Assembly: GCA_025929125.1 (NCBI GenBank)
Contig: JAICMT010000100.1
Span: forward strand, 1 to 6,149
From: Acidobacteriaceae bacterium
GTDB taxonomy: Bacteria; Acidobacteriota; Terriglobia; Terriglobales; Acidobacteriaceae
Length of the DNA stretch: 6,149 nt
Direction: 5' to 3'
In this document: positions 1-5,400 of the stretch, piece by piece
Position numbering within the stretch: the stretch's first letter is position 1
Layout of the letters: each line of letters starts with the position of its first letter
The notes under the pieces: model-generated
What the model was told of the DNA's origin: nothing
Database searches by the model: none
Seen by the model: only the letters and a program-made list of their open reading frames with translations
Made by a program: the position numbers and the translations under genes

Positions 1-510
1 GCCATCTTCTCCTCGCACGGAGAATCGCTCGAAGAAGTCGTACTGCTCATGCTCGGCATGCGCCACAACACACTGGCCGCGGCGGAAAGCTGCACCGGCG
101 GACTACTGTCGCAGCGGCTCTCGTCCGTCCCCGGCAGCTCGCGCTACTTTCTCGGCGGGGCGGTCACCTATGCCGACCGGCTCAAGACTCAGTTTGCGGA
201 CGTGCCCGCTGAGACGATCGCATCCGAAGGCCCGGTGAGTGCCGAAGTAGCCAGAGCGCTCGCCGAAGGAATCCGGAGCCGCACCAGCGCTTCGGTGGGC
301 GTGTCCATCACCGGCATCGCCGGTCCTGGTCCGGGCACCGGAGCTGATCTCGGCAAGCCAATTGGCTTGGTTTACGTGGGCCTCGCCTTTCAGGGCGAAG
401 AGCCGCGCGTCACGGAGCTGAACCTGGCCGGGGATCGCGATCGCATCCGGCTCTGGGCCTCGCAGCATGCGCTTGAGCTGCTGCGCCGTGCTCTGCTCGA
501 ACGCGCTTAG
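1..510 (+). CDS. cinA: CinA-family protein, C-terminal nicotinamide-nucleotide amidohydrolase domain (5' partial)
   Basis: The frame is open from base 1, so the start lies outside the window; 169 residues are visible. An ATG at 49 is internal: the codons before it read like the linker that normally precedes this domain in full-length CinA (FSSHGESLEEVV). Visible motifs are AESCTGG (visible residues 28-34, with the conserved Ser30), VPGSS followed by YFLGG, and TGIAGP followed by KPIG, all typical of the CinA/PncC C-terminal domain. By family knowledge this cytoplasmic enzyme deamidates nicotinamide mononucleotide to nicotinate mononucleotide in pyridine-nucleotide salvage. Full-length CinA also carries an N-terminal MoaB-like domain linked to hydrolysis of ADP-ribose-type compounds; that part is not visible, so its presence is inferred from the linker. 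The segment between TGIAGP and KPIG is slightly longer than I remember for the family. The stop at 508-510 is 55 bases before plsY. Confidence 0.93.
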   Translation, partial: AIFSSHGESLEEVVLLMLGMRHNTLAAAESCTGGLLSQRLSSVPGSSRYFLGGAVTYADRLKTQFADVPAETIASEGPVSAEVARALAEGIRSRTSASVGVSITGIAGPGPGTGADLGKPIGLVYVGLAFQGEEPRVTELNLAGDRDRIRLWASQHALELLRRALLERA

Positions 511-518
511 CGTCGCGC

Positions 519-557
519 CTCCGAACCTTCCTGCGCTGCCGCTTGGTAGACTCGGAG
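519..557 (+). promoter_or_regulatory. Inverted repeat that could sequester the plsY ribosome binding site
   Basis: CTCCGA at 519-524 is the exact reverse complement of TCGGAG at 552-557. The right arm contains the GGAG (554-557) that lies 8 bases before the plsY ATG. In RNA read through from cinA the two arms could pair over a 27-base loop and hide this Shine-Dalgarno sequence. The stem is only 6 bp and the loop is long, so this may be chance. Confidence 0.25.
547..552 (+). promoter_or_regulatory. Candidate -10 box for plsY (TAGACT, extended TG)
   Basis: TAGACT fits the TANNNT pattern of a sigma-70-type -10 element and is preceded by TGG, giving an extended -10 (TGN-TANNNT). It ends 13 bases before the plsY ATG, so a start of transcription about 7 bases downstream would leave a leader of only a few bases, beginning at or after the GGAG at 554-557. 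No TTGACA-like -35 is visible at 16-18 bases upstream. Confidence 0.4.
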
Positions 558-565
558 CTGCGCAC

Positions 566-1189
566 ATGAATCCCTGGATCGTCTCGGTTGTCTCTGCTTA
601 CCTCCTCGGCTCGATTCCGTTCGGCTATCTGCTCGTCCGCGTCTTCCTCAAGGAAGACATTCGCGAAAGAGGCAGCGGCAACATCGGTGCAACCAACGTC
701 GCCCGTTCCGGAGCCAAAGGGCTCGGCCTGGCGACGCTGCTGCTCGACCTGCTGAAGGGATTCGCTGCGGTGTTACTTGTCTGCCACTTCGGAGGCGGCA
801 ACAAAGATCTCGCCATGGCAGCGGCCATAGCTGCGGTGATGGGACATGTCTTCCCTGTGTGGCTTGGCTTTCGCGGCGGCAAAGGCGTCGCCACCGGAAT
901 GGGCGTCTTCCTCGCCCTTGCATGGCCACTGGCGGCAGGTGCGCTGCTGGTCTTCCTGGCCGTATTTGCCCTATCGCGATATGTCTCGCTTGCTTCGATT
1001 CTGGCTTCCGTCTCACTGCCGTTCTTCGCCTGGTACTTCGTCCGGCCCTGGACACCGGTTCTGACCTTCGGCTTTTTCTTCATCCCGCTGCTCGTCATCC
1101 TTAAGCATCACGGCAACATCCATCGCCTGTTCAGCGGAACCGAAAGCCGCTTCGGCCGTCGTGCGGACGCCGGAAAGGCGCAGGCATGA
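566..1189 (+). CDS. plsY: Acyl-phosphate:glycerol-3-phosphate acyltransferase PlsY
   Basis: A 207-residue integral membrane enzyme that transfers an acyl group from acyl-phosphate to sn-glycerol 3-phosphate, making lysophosphatidic acid, the first acylation step of phospholipid synthesis. All three hallmark motifs of the family are present: GSGNIGATN (residues 36-44) after the first membrane helix, GFRGGKGVATG (101-111), and KHHGNIHRLFSGTE (180-193). Hydrophobic segments lie around residues 4-27, 53-73, 82-100, 112-136, 140-159 and 164-179; exact helix limits are approximate. The length is usual for the family. I chose the ATG at 566 because it gives the standard short N-terminus (MNPWIV) and has GGAG at 554-557, 8 bases upstream; the frame stays open further up into cinA, but that part is not PlsY-like. 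Its TGA overlaps the gpsA ATG (ATGA), which suggests translational coupling with the enzyme that makes its substrate. Confidence 0.96.
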   Translation: MNPWIVSVVSAYLLGSIPFGYLLVRVFLKEDIRERGSGNIGATNVARSGAKGLGLATLLLDLLKGFAAVLLVCHFGGGNKDLAMAAAIAAVMGHVFPVWLGFRGGKGVATGMGVFLALAWPLAAGALLVFLAVFALSRYVSLASILASVSLPFFAWYFVRPWTPVLTFGFFFIPLLVILKHHGNIHRLFSGTESRFGRRADAGKAQA

Positions 1190-2178
1190 GCCGCATCGCT
1201 GTCCTCGGCGCCGGAGCATGGGGAACAGCGCTTGCCATTTCGCTGGCGCGGCGCGGCGGCCATCACGTCACCCTGTGGTGCCATTCGCCCCAGGTCGCCA
1301 CCGAACTCAGTGAGAGCAGAAGGAACGAGCAGTATCTTCCCGCCCATGTGCTGCCATCCGACGTCGTCGTAACGGGAGACATCGTTCGCGCCATCTCTGA
1401 TGCCGAGATCGTCCTCTGCGTCACTCCCTCCCAGTACGTGCGCGGTATCTTCGGCGAGATCGCTCCCATGCTCGCTCGCGATCAGGTCATCGTCAGCGCT
1501 ACCAAGGGACTCGAAGAGGGTACCCTGCTGCGCATGTCGCAGGTGATCGCTGCTATGTCCACTAACCCTCTTGTCGTTCTCAGCGGCCCGTCTTTCGCAG
1601 CCGAGGTCGCTGCCGGTACGCCCACAGCTTTGGTCGCGGCCTCTGCCACCTCCGGCCTTGCGCACCGCATCCAACGCGAGTTCGGATCGTCCTCGCTGCG
1701 CCTCTACACCAATGTGGATGTCGCCGGAGTGGAGCTTGGCGGGGCCTTGAAGAACGTCATCGCTCTCGCCGCCGGCGTGGTCAACGGCCTCGAACTCGGG
1801 CACAACTCGGCCGCTGCGCTCATCACCCGAGGCATTGCCGAGATGACTCGCCTCGCCGTCGCCTGCGGAGGACGTCGGCCCACCCTCGCCGGTCTCTCCG
1901 GTGTCGGAGACCTGGTACTCACCTGCACGGGATCACTCTCCCGCAACCGCACGGTGGGAACGGAGCTAGGTCGAGGCCGCGCCCTCCCTGACATCCTGCT
2001 CGATATGCACGGCAAGGTTGCCGAGGGGATCCGCTCCACCTCGGCCGCTCTCGGGCTAGCCGCCCGGTATGGCGTGGAGATGCCCATCACCGAGCAGATG
2101 CATGCCATCCTCCACCAGGGCAAGAGCCCCAATGAGGCGATTCGCCAGCTCATGGCCCGCCCCGGACGCGATGAGTAG
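1186..2178 (+). CDS. gpsA: NAD(P)-dependent glycerol-3-phosphate dehydrogenase GpsA
   Basis: A 330-residue cytoplasmic enzyme that reduces dihydroxyacetone phosphate to sn-glycerol 3-phosphate with NAD(P)H, supplying the backbone for phospholipids. The N-terminal Rossmann domain carries the nucleotide-binding motif GAGAWGTA (residues 8-15). Further family signatures are NEQYLP, ATKGLE with Lys107, LSGPSFA, and GGALKN with Lys189, the conserved catalytic lysine. GHNSAAALITRG, GVGDL (about 239-243) and RNRTVG follow, then the C-terminal KVAEG and PITE segments of the helical substrate domain. The length is normal and no key residue is missing. The ATG overlaps the plsY stop by four bases, and GpsA makes PlsY's acceptor substrate, so the two probably share a transcript and are coupled in translation. 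A GC-rich hairpin sits right at the stop codon (2178-2193). Confidence 0.97.
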   Translation: MSRIAVLGAGAWGTALAISLARRGGHHVTLWCHSPQVATELSESRRNEQYLPAHVLPSDVVVTGDIVRAISDAEIVLCVTPSQYVRGIFGEIAPMLARDQVIVSATKGLEEGTLLRMSQVIAAMSTNPLVVLSGPSFAAEVAAGTPTALVAASATSGLAHRIQREFGSSSLRLYTNVDVAGVELGGALKNVIALAAGVVNGLELGHNSAAALITRGIAEMTRLAVACGGRRPTLAGLSGVGDLVLTCTGSLSRNRTVGTELGRGRALPDILLDMHGKVAEGIRSTSAALGLAARYGVEMPITEQMHAILHQGKSPNEAIRQLMARPGRDE

Positions 2179-2193
2179 GCGGCTTCTTCCGCC
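2178..2193 (+). terminator. GC-rich hairpin at the gpsA stop (weak terminator candidate)
   Basis: GGCGG (2178-2182) and CCGCC (2189-2193) form a perfect 5-bp stem with the 6-base loop CTTCTT, starting on the last base of the gpsA stop codon. No T-run follows, so it is not a classical rho-independent terminator. It could act as an attenuator, a 3'-end-stabilising hairpin, or nothing. Confidence 0.25.
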
Positions 2194-2214
2194 CCGCCCG
2201 CATCGCACTTAGGT

Positions 2215-2427
2215 ATGGCAAAACCGGATCAGAAACTCGAAAGCAAACAAATCGGCTCTGGCACGAAGATGTTCTCCCACGCGCTCATCTGGTCAGGCAT
2301 CGCGCTGTTAGTGCTTTTGATCGCGGGCGTTCTCATCGCGCGGCCAGCCGCAAAAAGGATCCATGCGGTGACACCCAACGCCCCGCGCTCGCAGCTCATG
2401 GTCGTGCACCCGGCCACCTTGGCCTAA
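2215..2427 (+). CDS. Small single-pass membrane protein of unknown function
   Basis: A 70-residue product that I do not recognise. The N-terminus (residues 1-20) is polar and lysine-rich (Lys3, Lys7, Lys11, Lys18). One strongly hydrophobic segment spans about residues 22-42, rich in Leu, Ile, Ala and Val and closed by Arg43-Pro44. A basic stretch follows (Lys47, Arg48) and then a short tail with Pro54, Pro57 and Pro66. There is no clear signal-peptidase site, so a membrane anchor is more likely than a secreted protein. It sits 36 bases after gpsA and 33 before ftsY in the same direction. Support for coding is the clean open frame, the coherent membrane segment and the fit between neighbours. 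Against it, the AGG at 2211-2213 is too near the ATG to be a good ribosome site, and its codons are somewhat less GC-biased at the third position than those of its neighbours. Function is unknown; proximity to lipid and membrane-targeting genes is only suggestive. Confidence 0.65.
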   Translation: MAKPDQKLESKQIGSGTKMFSHALIWSGIALLVLLIAGVLIARPAAKRIHAVTPNAPRSQLMVVHPATLA

Positions 2428-2446
2428 GAGCAGTTTGGCTGGTTGA

Positions 2447-2452
2447 TACACT
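2447..2452 (+). promoter_or_regulatory. Candidate -10 box for ftsY (TACACT, extended TG)
   Basis: TACACT is preceded by TGA, giving an extended -10 element (TGN-TANNNT), and ends 8 bases before the ftsY ATG at 2461. Transcription starting about 7-8 bases downstream would produce an mRNA beginning at or next to the AUG, i.e. leaderless. No purine-rich Shine-Dalgarno sequence is present in the 33-base gap, which agrees with this. No -35 box is evident at the usual distance. Confidence 0.5.
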
Positions 2453-2460
2453 GAATCTGC

Positions 2461-3480
2461 ATGGCTTTTTCACTTTTCAACCGGCGTAAACCGGACTCCG
2501 AAGTCCCCGACGAGCAGGAAAGCGCGGCGGGTGAACCGGCTGCAGCGCAGCAGAACCCGCCGGCGAAGCTTGGCTTCTTCGACCGCATGCGCCAGGCGGT
2601 CACTCGAACCCGGGAGTCGTTCTCCGAGTCCATCGGAGAGGTGCTGGCGCTCACCCGCGAGATCGACGAGACCTCGCTCGCCGAGCTCGAAATCGTTCTC
2701 CTGCAGGCTGATATCGGCGGCCCCACGGCGCGCATCGTCATCGAAAACCTCCGCCAGCGTGCTCTTCGCCATGGCATCGAAGGCGGTGCCGAGCTCAAGC
2801 GGCTGCTGAAACTGGAGCTCAAGCAGGTACTGGACCGCGTCGCCACTCCAGATGTCGTCGCATCCACTCCTCCCACCGTCGTAATGATGGTCGGCGTCAA
2901 CGGCACCGGCAAAACCACGACCACCGGCAAGCTCGCCTACCTGTACCGCTCTCAGGGCAAGACCGTGCTGCTCTGCGCCGCCGACACATTCCGCGCCGCC
3001 GCCATTGAGCAGCTCGAAGTATGGGCCAGCCGCTCCGAGACCCCCATCATCAAGACCAAGACCGGCGGCGACCCCTCAGCCGCGCTCTACGATGCGTGCA
3101 CAGCAGCCAAGGCCCGCGGAACCGACGTCCTCATCGCCGACACCGCGGGGCGCCTGCACACCAAGTCCGACCTGATGAAGGAACTCGACAAGATGCGCCG
3201 CACCGCGGAGAAGCTCGTTCCCGGCGCGCCGCACCAGACCCTGCTCGTCATGGACGCAACCACCGGCCAGAACGGCCTCCAGCAGGCCAAGCTCTTCACC
3301 GAGGCCGCCCGCGTCACCGGCATCGTCCTTACCAAGCTGGATGGCACCGCAAAGGGCGGCATCGTGCTCGCCATCGCAACCGAGCTCGGCCTGCCCGTCA
3401 AGTACGTGGGCGTCGGCGAAAAAATGGAAGACATCCTTCCCTTCTCCAGTGAGGACTTCGTCGAGTCCATGGTGAATTAG
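2461..3480 (+). CDS. ftsY: Signal recognition particle receptor FtsY
   Basis: A 339-residue SRP-family GTPase that docks the SRP-ribosome complex at the inner membrane for co-translational insertion. The N-terminal acidic (A) region is short, about 35 residues, starting with a hydrophobic-basic stretch (MAFSLFNRRK) and followed by Glu/Ala/Gln-rich sequence. The N domain occupies about residues 37-125 (GFFDRM, then LADIGG-like QADIGG). The G domain carries every GTPase motif: GVNGTGKTT (145-153), DTFRAAA (175-181), DTAGR (227-231), TKLD (291-294) and the closing GVGE (317-320). FtsY rather than Ffh is indicated by the absence of a methionine-rich M domain and by an end shortly after LPFSSEDFV. 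The short A region is common outside the enterics. The ATG at 2461 is chosen because it gives the complete membrane-targeting N-terminus. No Shine-Dalgarno sequence is seen; a -10-like TACACT lies just upstream. Confidence 0.97.
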   Translation: MAFSLFNRRKPDSEVPDEQESAAGEPAAAQQNPPAKLGFFDRMRQAVTRTRESFSESIGEVLALTREIDETSLAELEIVLLQADIGGPTARIVIENLRQRALRHGIEGGAELKRLLKLELKQVLDRVATPDVVASTPPTVVMMVGVNGTGKTTTTGKLAYLYRSQGKTVLLCAADTFRAAAIEQLEVWASRSETPIIKTKTGGDPSAALYDACTAAKARGTDVLIADTAGRLHTKSDLMKELDKMRRTAEKLVPGAPHQTLLVMDATTGQNGLQQAKLFTEAARVTGIVLTKLDGTAKGGIVLAIATELGLPVKYVGVGEKMEDILPFSSEDFVESMVN

Positions 3481-3491
3481 CTCCCACCAGC

Positions 3492-3497
3492 TATCCT
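3492..3497 (+). promoter_or_regulatory. Candidate -10 box for ribD (TATCCT)
   Basis: TATCCT ends 7 bases before the GTG start of ribD at 3505, in a gap that has no Shine-Dalgarno sequence. The position fits a promoter whose transcript starts at or beside the start codon. No -35 element is seen; the region upstream is the end of ftsY. Confidence 0.45.
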
Positions 3498-3504
3498 GTC
3501 CACG

Positions 3505-4665
3505 GTGGCTGACCTGTCCCACGATTCCGGTGCCCATTCCCATTCCAACGACGAACGCTTCATGCGCCGTGCGCTGGAGCTGGCGCGTGCCACCGCTGGC
3601 CTCGCCTCGCCCAATCCCCAAGTGGGCTGCGTAATCGTCCAGGATGGCACGGTAGTCGGCGAGGGCGCACACCGCTACGACCAGCGCGATCACGCCGAAA
3701 TCATCGCGCTCCGGGCCGCCGGCGATCGGGCGCGAGGCGCCGTCGGCTATGTGACGCTCGAGCCCTGCAGCCATCACGGCCGCACCGCGCCCTGTGCCGA
3801 TGCTTTGGTCGCCGCGGGCGTTCGCCGGGTCGTCGCCGCGACCGCCGATGCCAACCCGCTCGTTGCAGGCCGCGGCCTCGAACGCCTGCGACAGGCCGGC
3901 ATCGCCGTCGATATCGGACTCTGCCAGGCCGAAGCCCGCGCCATCAACTCCGCCTTCGCCTGCTGGATACGAACCTGCCGCCCGCTGGTAAGGCTCAAAG
4001 CCGCACTCTCCGCAGATGGGATGCTCGCTCCTCCCGCCGAGCAGAGAACCGCCGGGCAGACCTTCTGGATCACCGGCCCCGAGGCGCGGCAGCAGGTTCA
4101 GACCATGCGCCATGCAGCCGACGCCGTCCTGACCGGCGTCGAGACTGTGCTGGCCGATGACCCGCTGCTGACCGACCGCAGCGGCAACGAGCGCCGTCGC
4201 CCGCTGCTGCGCATCGTTCTCGACTCGCGGCTCCGAACCCCCGTTCGGTCCCGGCTGGTGCAGTCCGCCGCCAACGATCTGCTGATCCTCTGCGACCCCG
4301 AGGCCGAGGCCGCTCGCGTCACAGCCTTGGAAGCAGCTGGCGTCGAGGTGATGCGTATCGTCGGCGCGAGCGGCCGGCTCGATCTGGAAGTTGTCCTCGA
4401 TGTGCTCGGCCAGCGCAATCTACTCAGCTTGCTGCTGGAGTGCGGCTCGCGCCTGAACAGCGCTTTCCTCTGCGGCGGCCTCGTCGACCACGCTGTGCTC
4501 TTCTACTCGCAAACCCACCTGGGTCCCGGCTCTCTTCCCTTTGCCGCCGGCTGGGGCGAGGCCGCCCAGCTCGAAGCCAAACTCCAGCAGGTCGAGCGCA
4601 CCCAGGTCGGCGAAGATCGCCTCGTCCGCGGCGTGCTGCGCGACCCATGGGCTGGGATAGGCTAG
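3505..4665 (+). CDS. ribD: Bifunctional diaminohydroxyphosphoribosylaminopyrimidine deaminase / 5-amino-6-(5-phosphoribosylamino)uracil reductase RibD
   Basis: A 386-residue cytoplasmic enzyme carrying out two consecutive riboflavin steps: deamination of the pyrimidine ring, then NADPH-dependent reduction of the ribosyl side chain. The N-terminal deaminase domain (about residues 16-150) has the zinc site HAE (His63, catalytic Glu65) and PCSHHGRTAPC (Cys88, Cys97), plus SPNPQVG and NPLVAGRG. The C-terminal reductase domain (about 160-375) starts at RLKAALSADG (163-172), then TGVETVLADDP (210-220) and LLLECGSRLN (309-318). Three reductase positions differ from the common consensus as I remember it: SADG for SLDG, GVET for GVGT and ECG for EGG. 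The chosen start is GTG at 3505; the only nearby ATG (3562, Met20) would cut into the conserved DERFM segment. The start lies 24 bases after ftsY with a -10-like TATCCT just upstream. The stop is 5 bases from ribE. Confidence 0.95.
   Translation: MADLSHDSGAHSHSNDERFMRRALELARATAGLASPNPQVGCVIVQDGTVVGEGAHRYDQRDHAEIIALRAAGDRARGAVGYVTLEPCSHHGRTAPCADALVAAGVRRVVAATADANPLVAGRGLERLRQAGIAVDIGLCQAEARAINSAFACWIRTCRPLVRLKAALSADGMLAPPAEQRTAGQTFWITGPEARQQVQTMRHAADAVLTGVETVLADDPLLTDRSGNERRRPLLRIVLDSRLRTPVRSRLVQSAANDLLILCDPEAEAARVTALEAAGVEVMRIVGASGRLDLEVVLDVLGQRNLLSLLLECGSRLNSAFLCGGLVDHAVLFYSQTHLGPGSLPFAAGWGEAAQLEAKLQQVERTQVGEDRLVRGVLRDPWAGIG
4658..4663 (+). promoter_or_regulatory. Candidate -10 box for ribE (TAGGCT) overlapping the ribD stop
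   Basis: TAGGCT ends 7 bases before the ribE ATG at 4671, and its last T is the first base of the ribD stop codon TAG (4663-4665). The spacing matches the boxes before ftsY and ribD. AGGG at 4664-4667 lies only 3 bases from the ATG, close for a Shine-Dalgarno sequence, though it may help initiation on a read-through transcript. Confidence 0.4.
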
Positions 4666-4670
4666 GGAAT

Positions 4671-5327
4671 ATGTTCACCGGCATCATTGAACAGACCGGC
4701 GACGTGCGGTCCTTCACCCGCGGAGCTGGCGCGGCCCGTCTCATCGTCGGCGCACCGGGCATCGCCCAGCGGCTGCACAAAGGCGACAGCGTCGCCGTCA
4801 GCGGCGTCTGCCTCACCGCGCTGGAGATGGGGCCGGACTGGTTCGCAGCCGACCTCGCCGCCGAAACCATTGCCCGCACCACGCTGTCACGACTTCATCC
4901 CGGCTCTACCGTGAACCTCGAGCTTCCCACTCCGGCCGGCGCTCCGCTGGGCGGCCATGTCGTGCAAGGTCACGTGGACGGCGTCGGCACACTCACCGCC
5001 CTCGATCCAGTCTCCGGCGCGCACGGCCAGCAGGACGATTCAGACTGGGTGCTCCGCATCCGCGTTCCGCAGCCGCTGCTGCGCTACGTGGTCGAAAAAG
5101 GGTCCATCGCAATCGAGGGCATCAGCCTCACCGTAGCCGCCGTCGAAAGCGACGAGATACGCATCTCCATCCTGCCCCACACCTATCGCGCCACCAACCT
5201 GCACGCACTGAAGCCCGGCATGGAAGTCAACCTGGAGGTGGACGTGCTTGGCAAATACGCCGAGAGCAGAACCCGCGCCCGCGAAGACTGGCTCACCGTC
5301 GACTACCTGCTGGCCAACGGCTACTGA
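4671..5327 (+). CDS. ribE: Riboflavin synthase, alpha chain
   Basis: A 218-residue enzyme that converts two molecules of 6,7-dimethyl-8-ribityllumazine to riboflavin plus a pyrimidine by-product, the last step of the pathway; the family works as a homotrimer. Two tandem lumazine-binding barrels are clear. The first (about residues 1-90) begins with the diagnostic MFTGIIE and carries GDSVAVSGVCLT (38-49). The second (about 97-195) follows GGHVVQGHVDG (94-104) and carries KGSIAIEGISLT (143-154), LPHTYRATNL (168-177) and VDVLGKYAE. The length is slightly above the usual 200-215 residues, mainly from a polar insert around residues 112-124 (GAHGQQDDSD). The frame is open upstream to 4440, but that part lies inside ribD and is not riboflavin synthase-like, so ATG 4671 is firm. 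It follows ribD by 5 bases. Genes for RibBA and RibH are not in the window. Confidence 0.96.
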   Translation: MFTGIIEQTGDVRSFTRGAGAARLIVGAPGIAQRLHKGDSVAVSGVCLTALEMGPDWFAADLAAETIARTTLSRLHPGSTVNLELPTPAGAPLGGHVVQGHVDGVGTLTALDPVSGAHGQQDDSDWVLRIRVPQPLLRYVVEKGSIAIEGISLTVAAVESDEIRISILPHTYRATNLHALKPGMEVNLEVDVLGKYAESRTRAREDWLTVDYLLANGY

Positions 5328-5400
5328 GCCCCGAACGGGTCTTAGTCTCTGGAAGCCATTCCGGTTCGAGTCGCCCGAACTAGCAACGAACAACCAGTCC
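5328..5400. other. Convergent intergenic junction with short repeated stem-forming words
   Basis: Here the + strand unit ending with ribE meets the - strand nuclease gene. CCCGAAC occurs twice (5330-5336 and 5374-5380). Between them lies GTTCG (5364-5368), which can pair with the CGAAC of either copy; the downstream pairing gives a 5-bp stem with a 7-base loop (5364-5380). CCC-GAAC-GGG at 5330-5339 can also fold alone. No T-run follows any stem on either strand, so a rho-independent terminator is not demonstrated, though this is where one would be expected. No gene is seen here. Confidence 0.35.

Noticed and set aside
467..565. In-frame upstream extension of plsY within the end of cinA
   Set aside because: The extra 33 residues overlap cinA and do not resemble PlsY; ATG 566 has a well-placed GGAG and gives the usual N-terminus.
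1108..1803. 231-residue open frame on the - strand opposite plsY and gpsA
   Set aside because: Shadow of gpsA coding: low-complexity composition, no domain recognised, and the + strand gene has all GpsA motifs.
3484..3508. CCACC (3484-3488) and GGTGG (3504-3508) inverted repeat enclosing the ribD start
   Set aside because: The stem is 5 bp with a 15-base loop, and if transcription starts near 3504 the left arm is not in the RNA. More likely chance.
3076..4113. Long open frame of 345 residues on the - strand, opposite the end of ftsY and the start of ribD
   Set aside because: It spans two well-supported genes and their gap, its translation is Gly/Asp/Ala/His-rich with no recognisable motif, and open antisense frames are expected opposite GC-rich genes with C/G-biased third positions.
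4440..4670. In-frame upstream extension of ribE within the end of ribD
   Set aside because: The 77 extra residues are Arg/Pro-rich and unlike riboflavin synthase; MFTGIIE at 4671 is the standard N-terminus of the family. Not a fusion.
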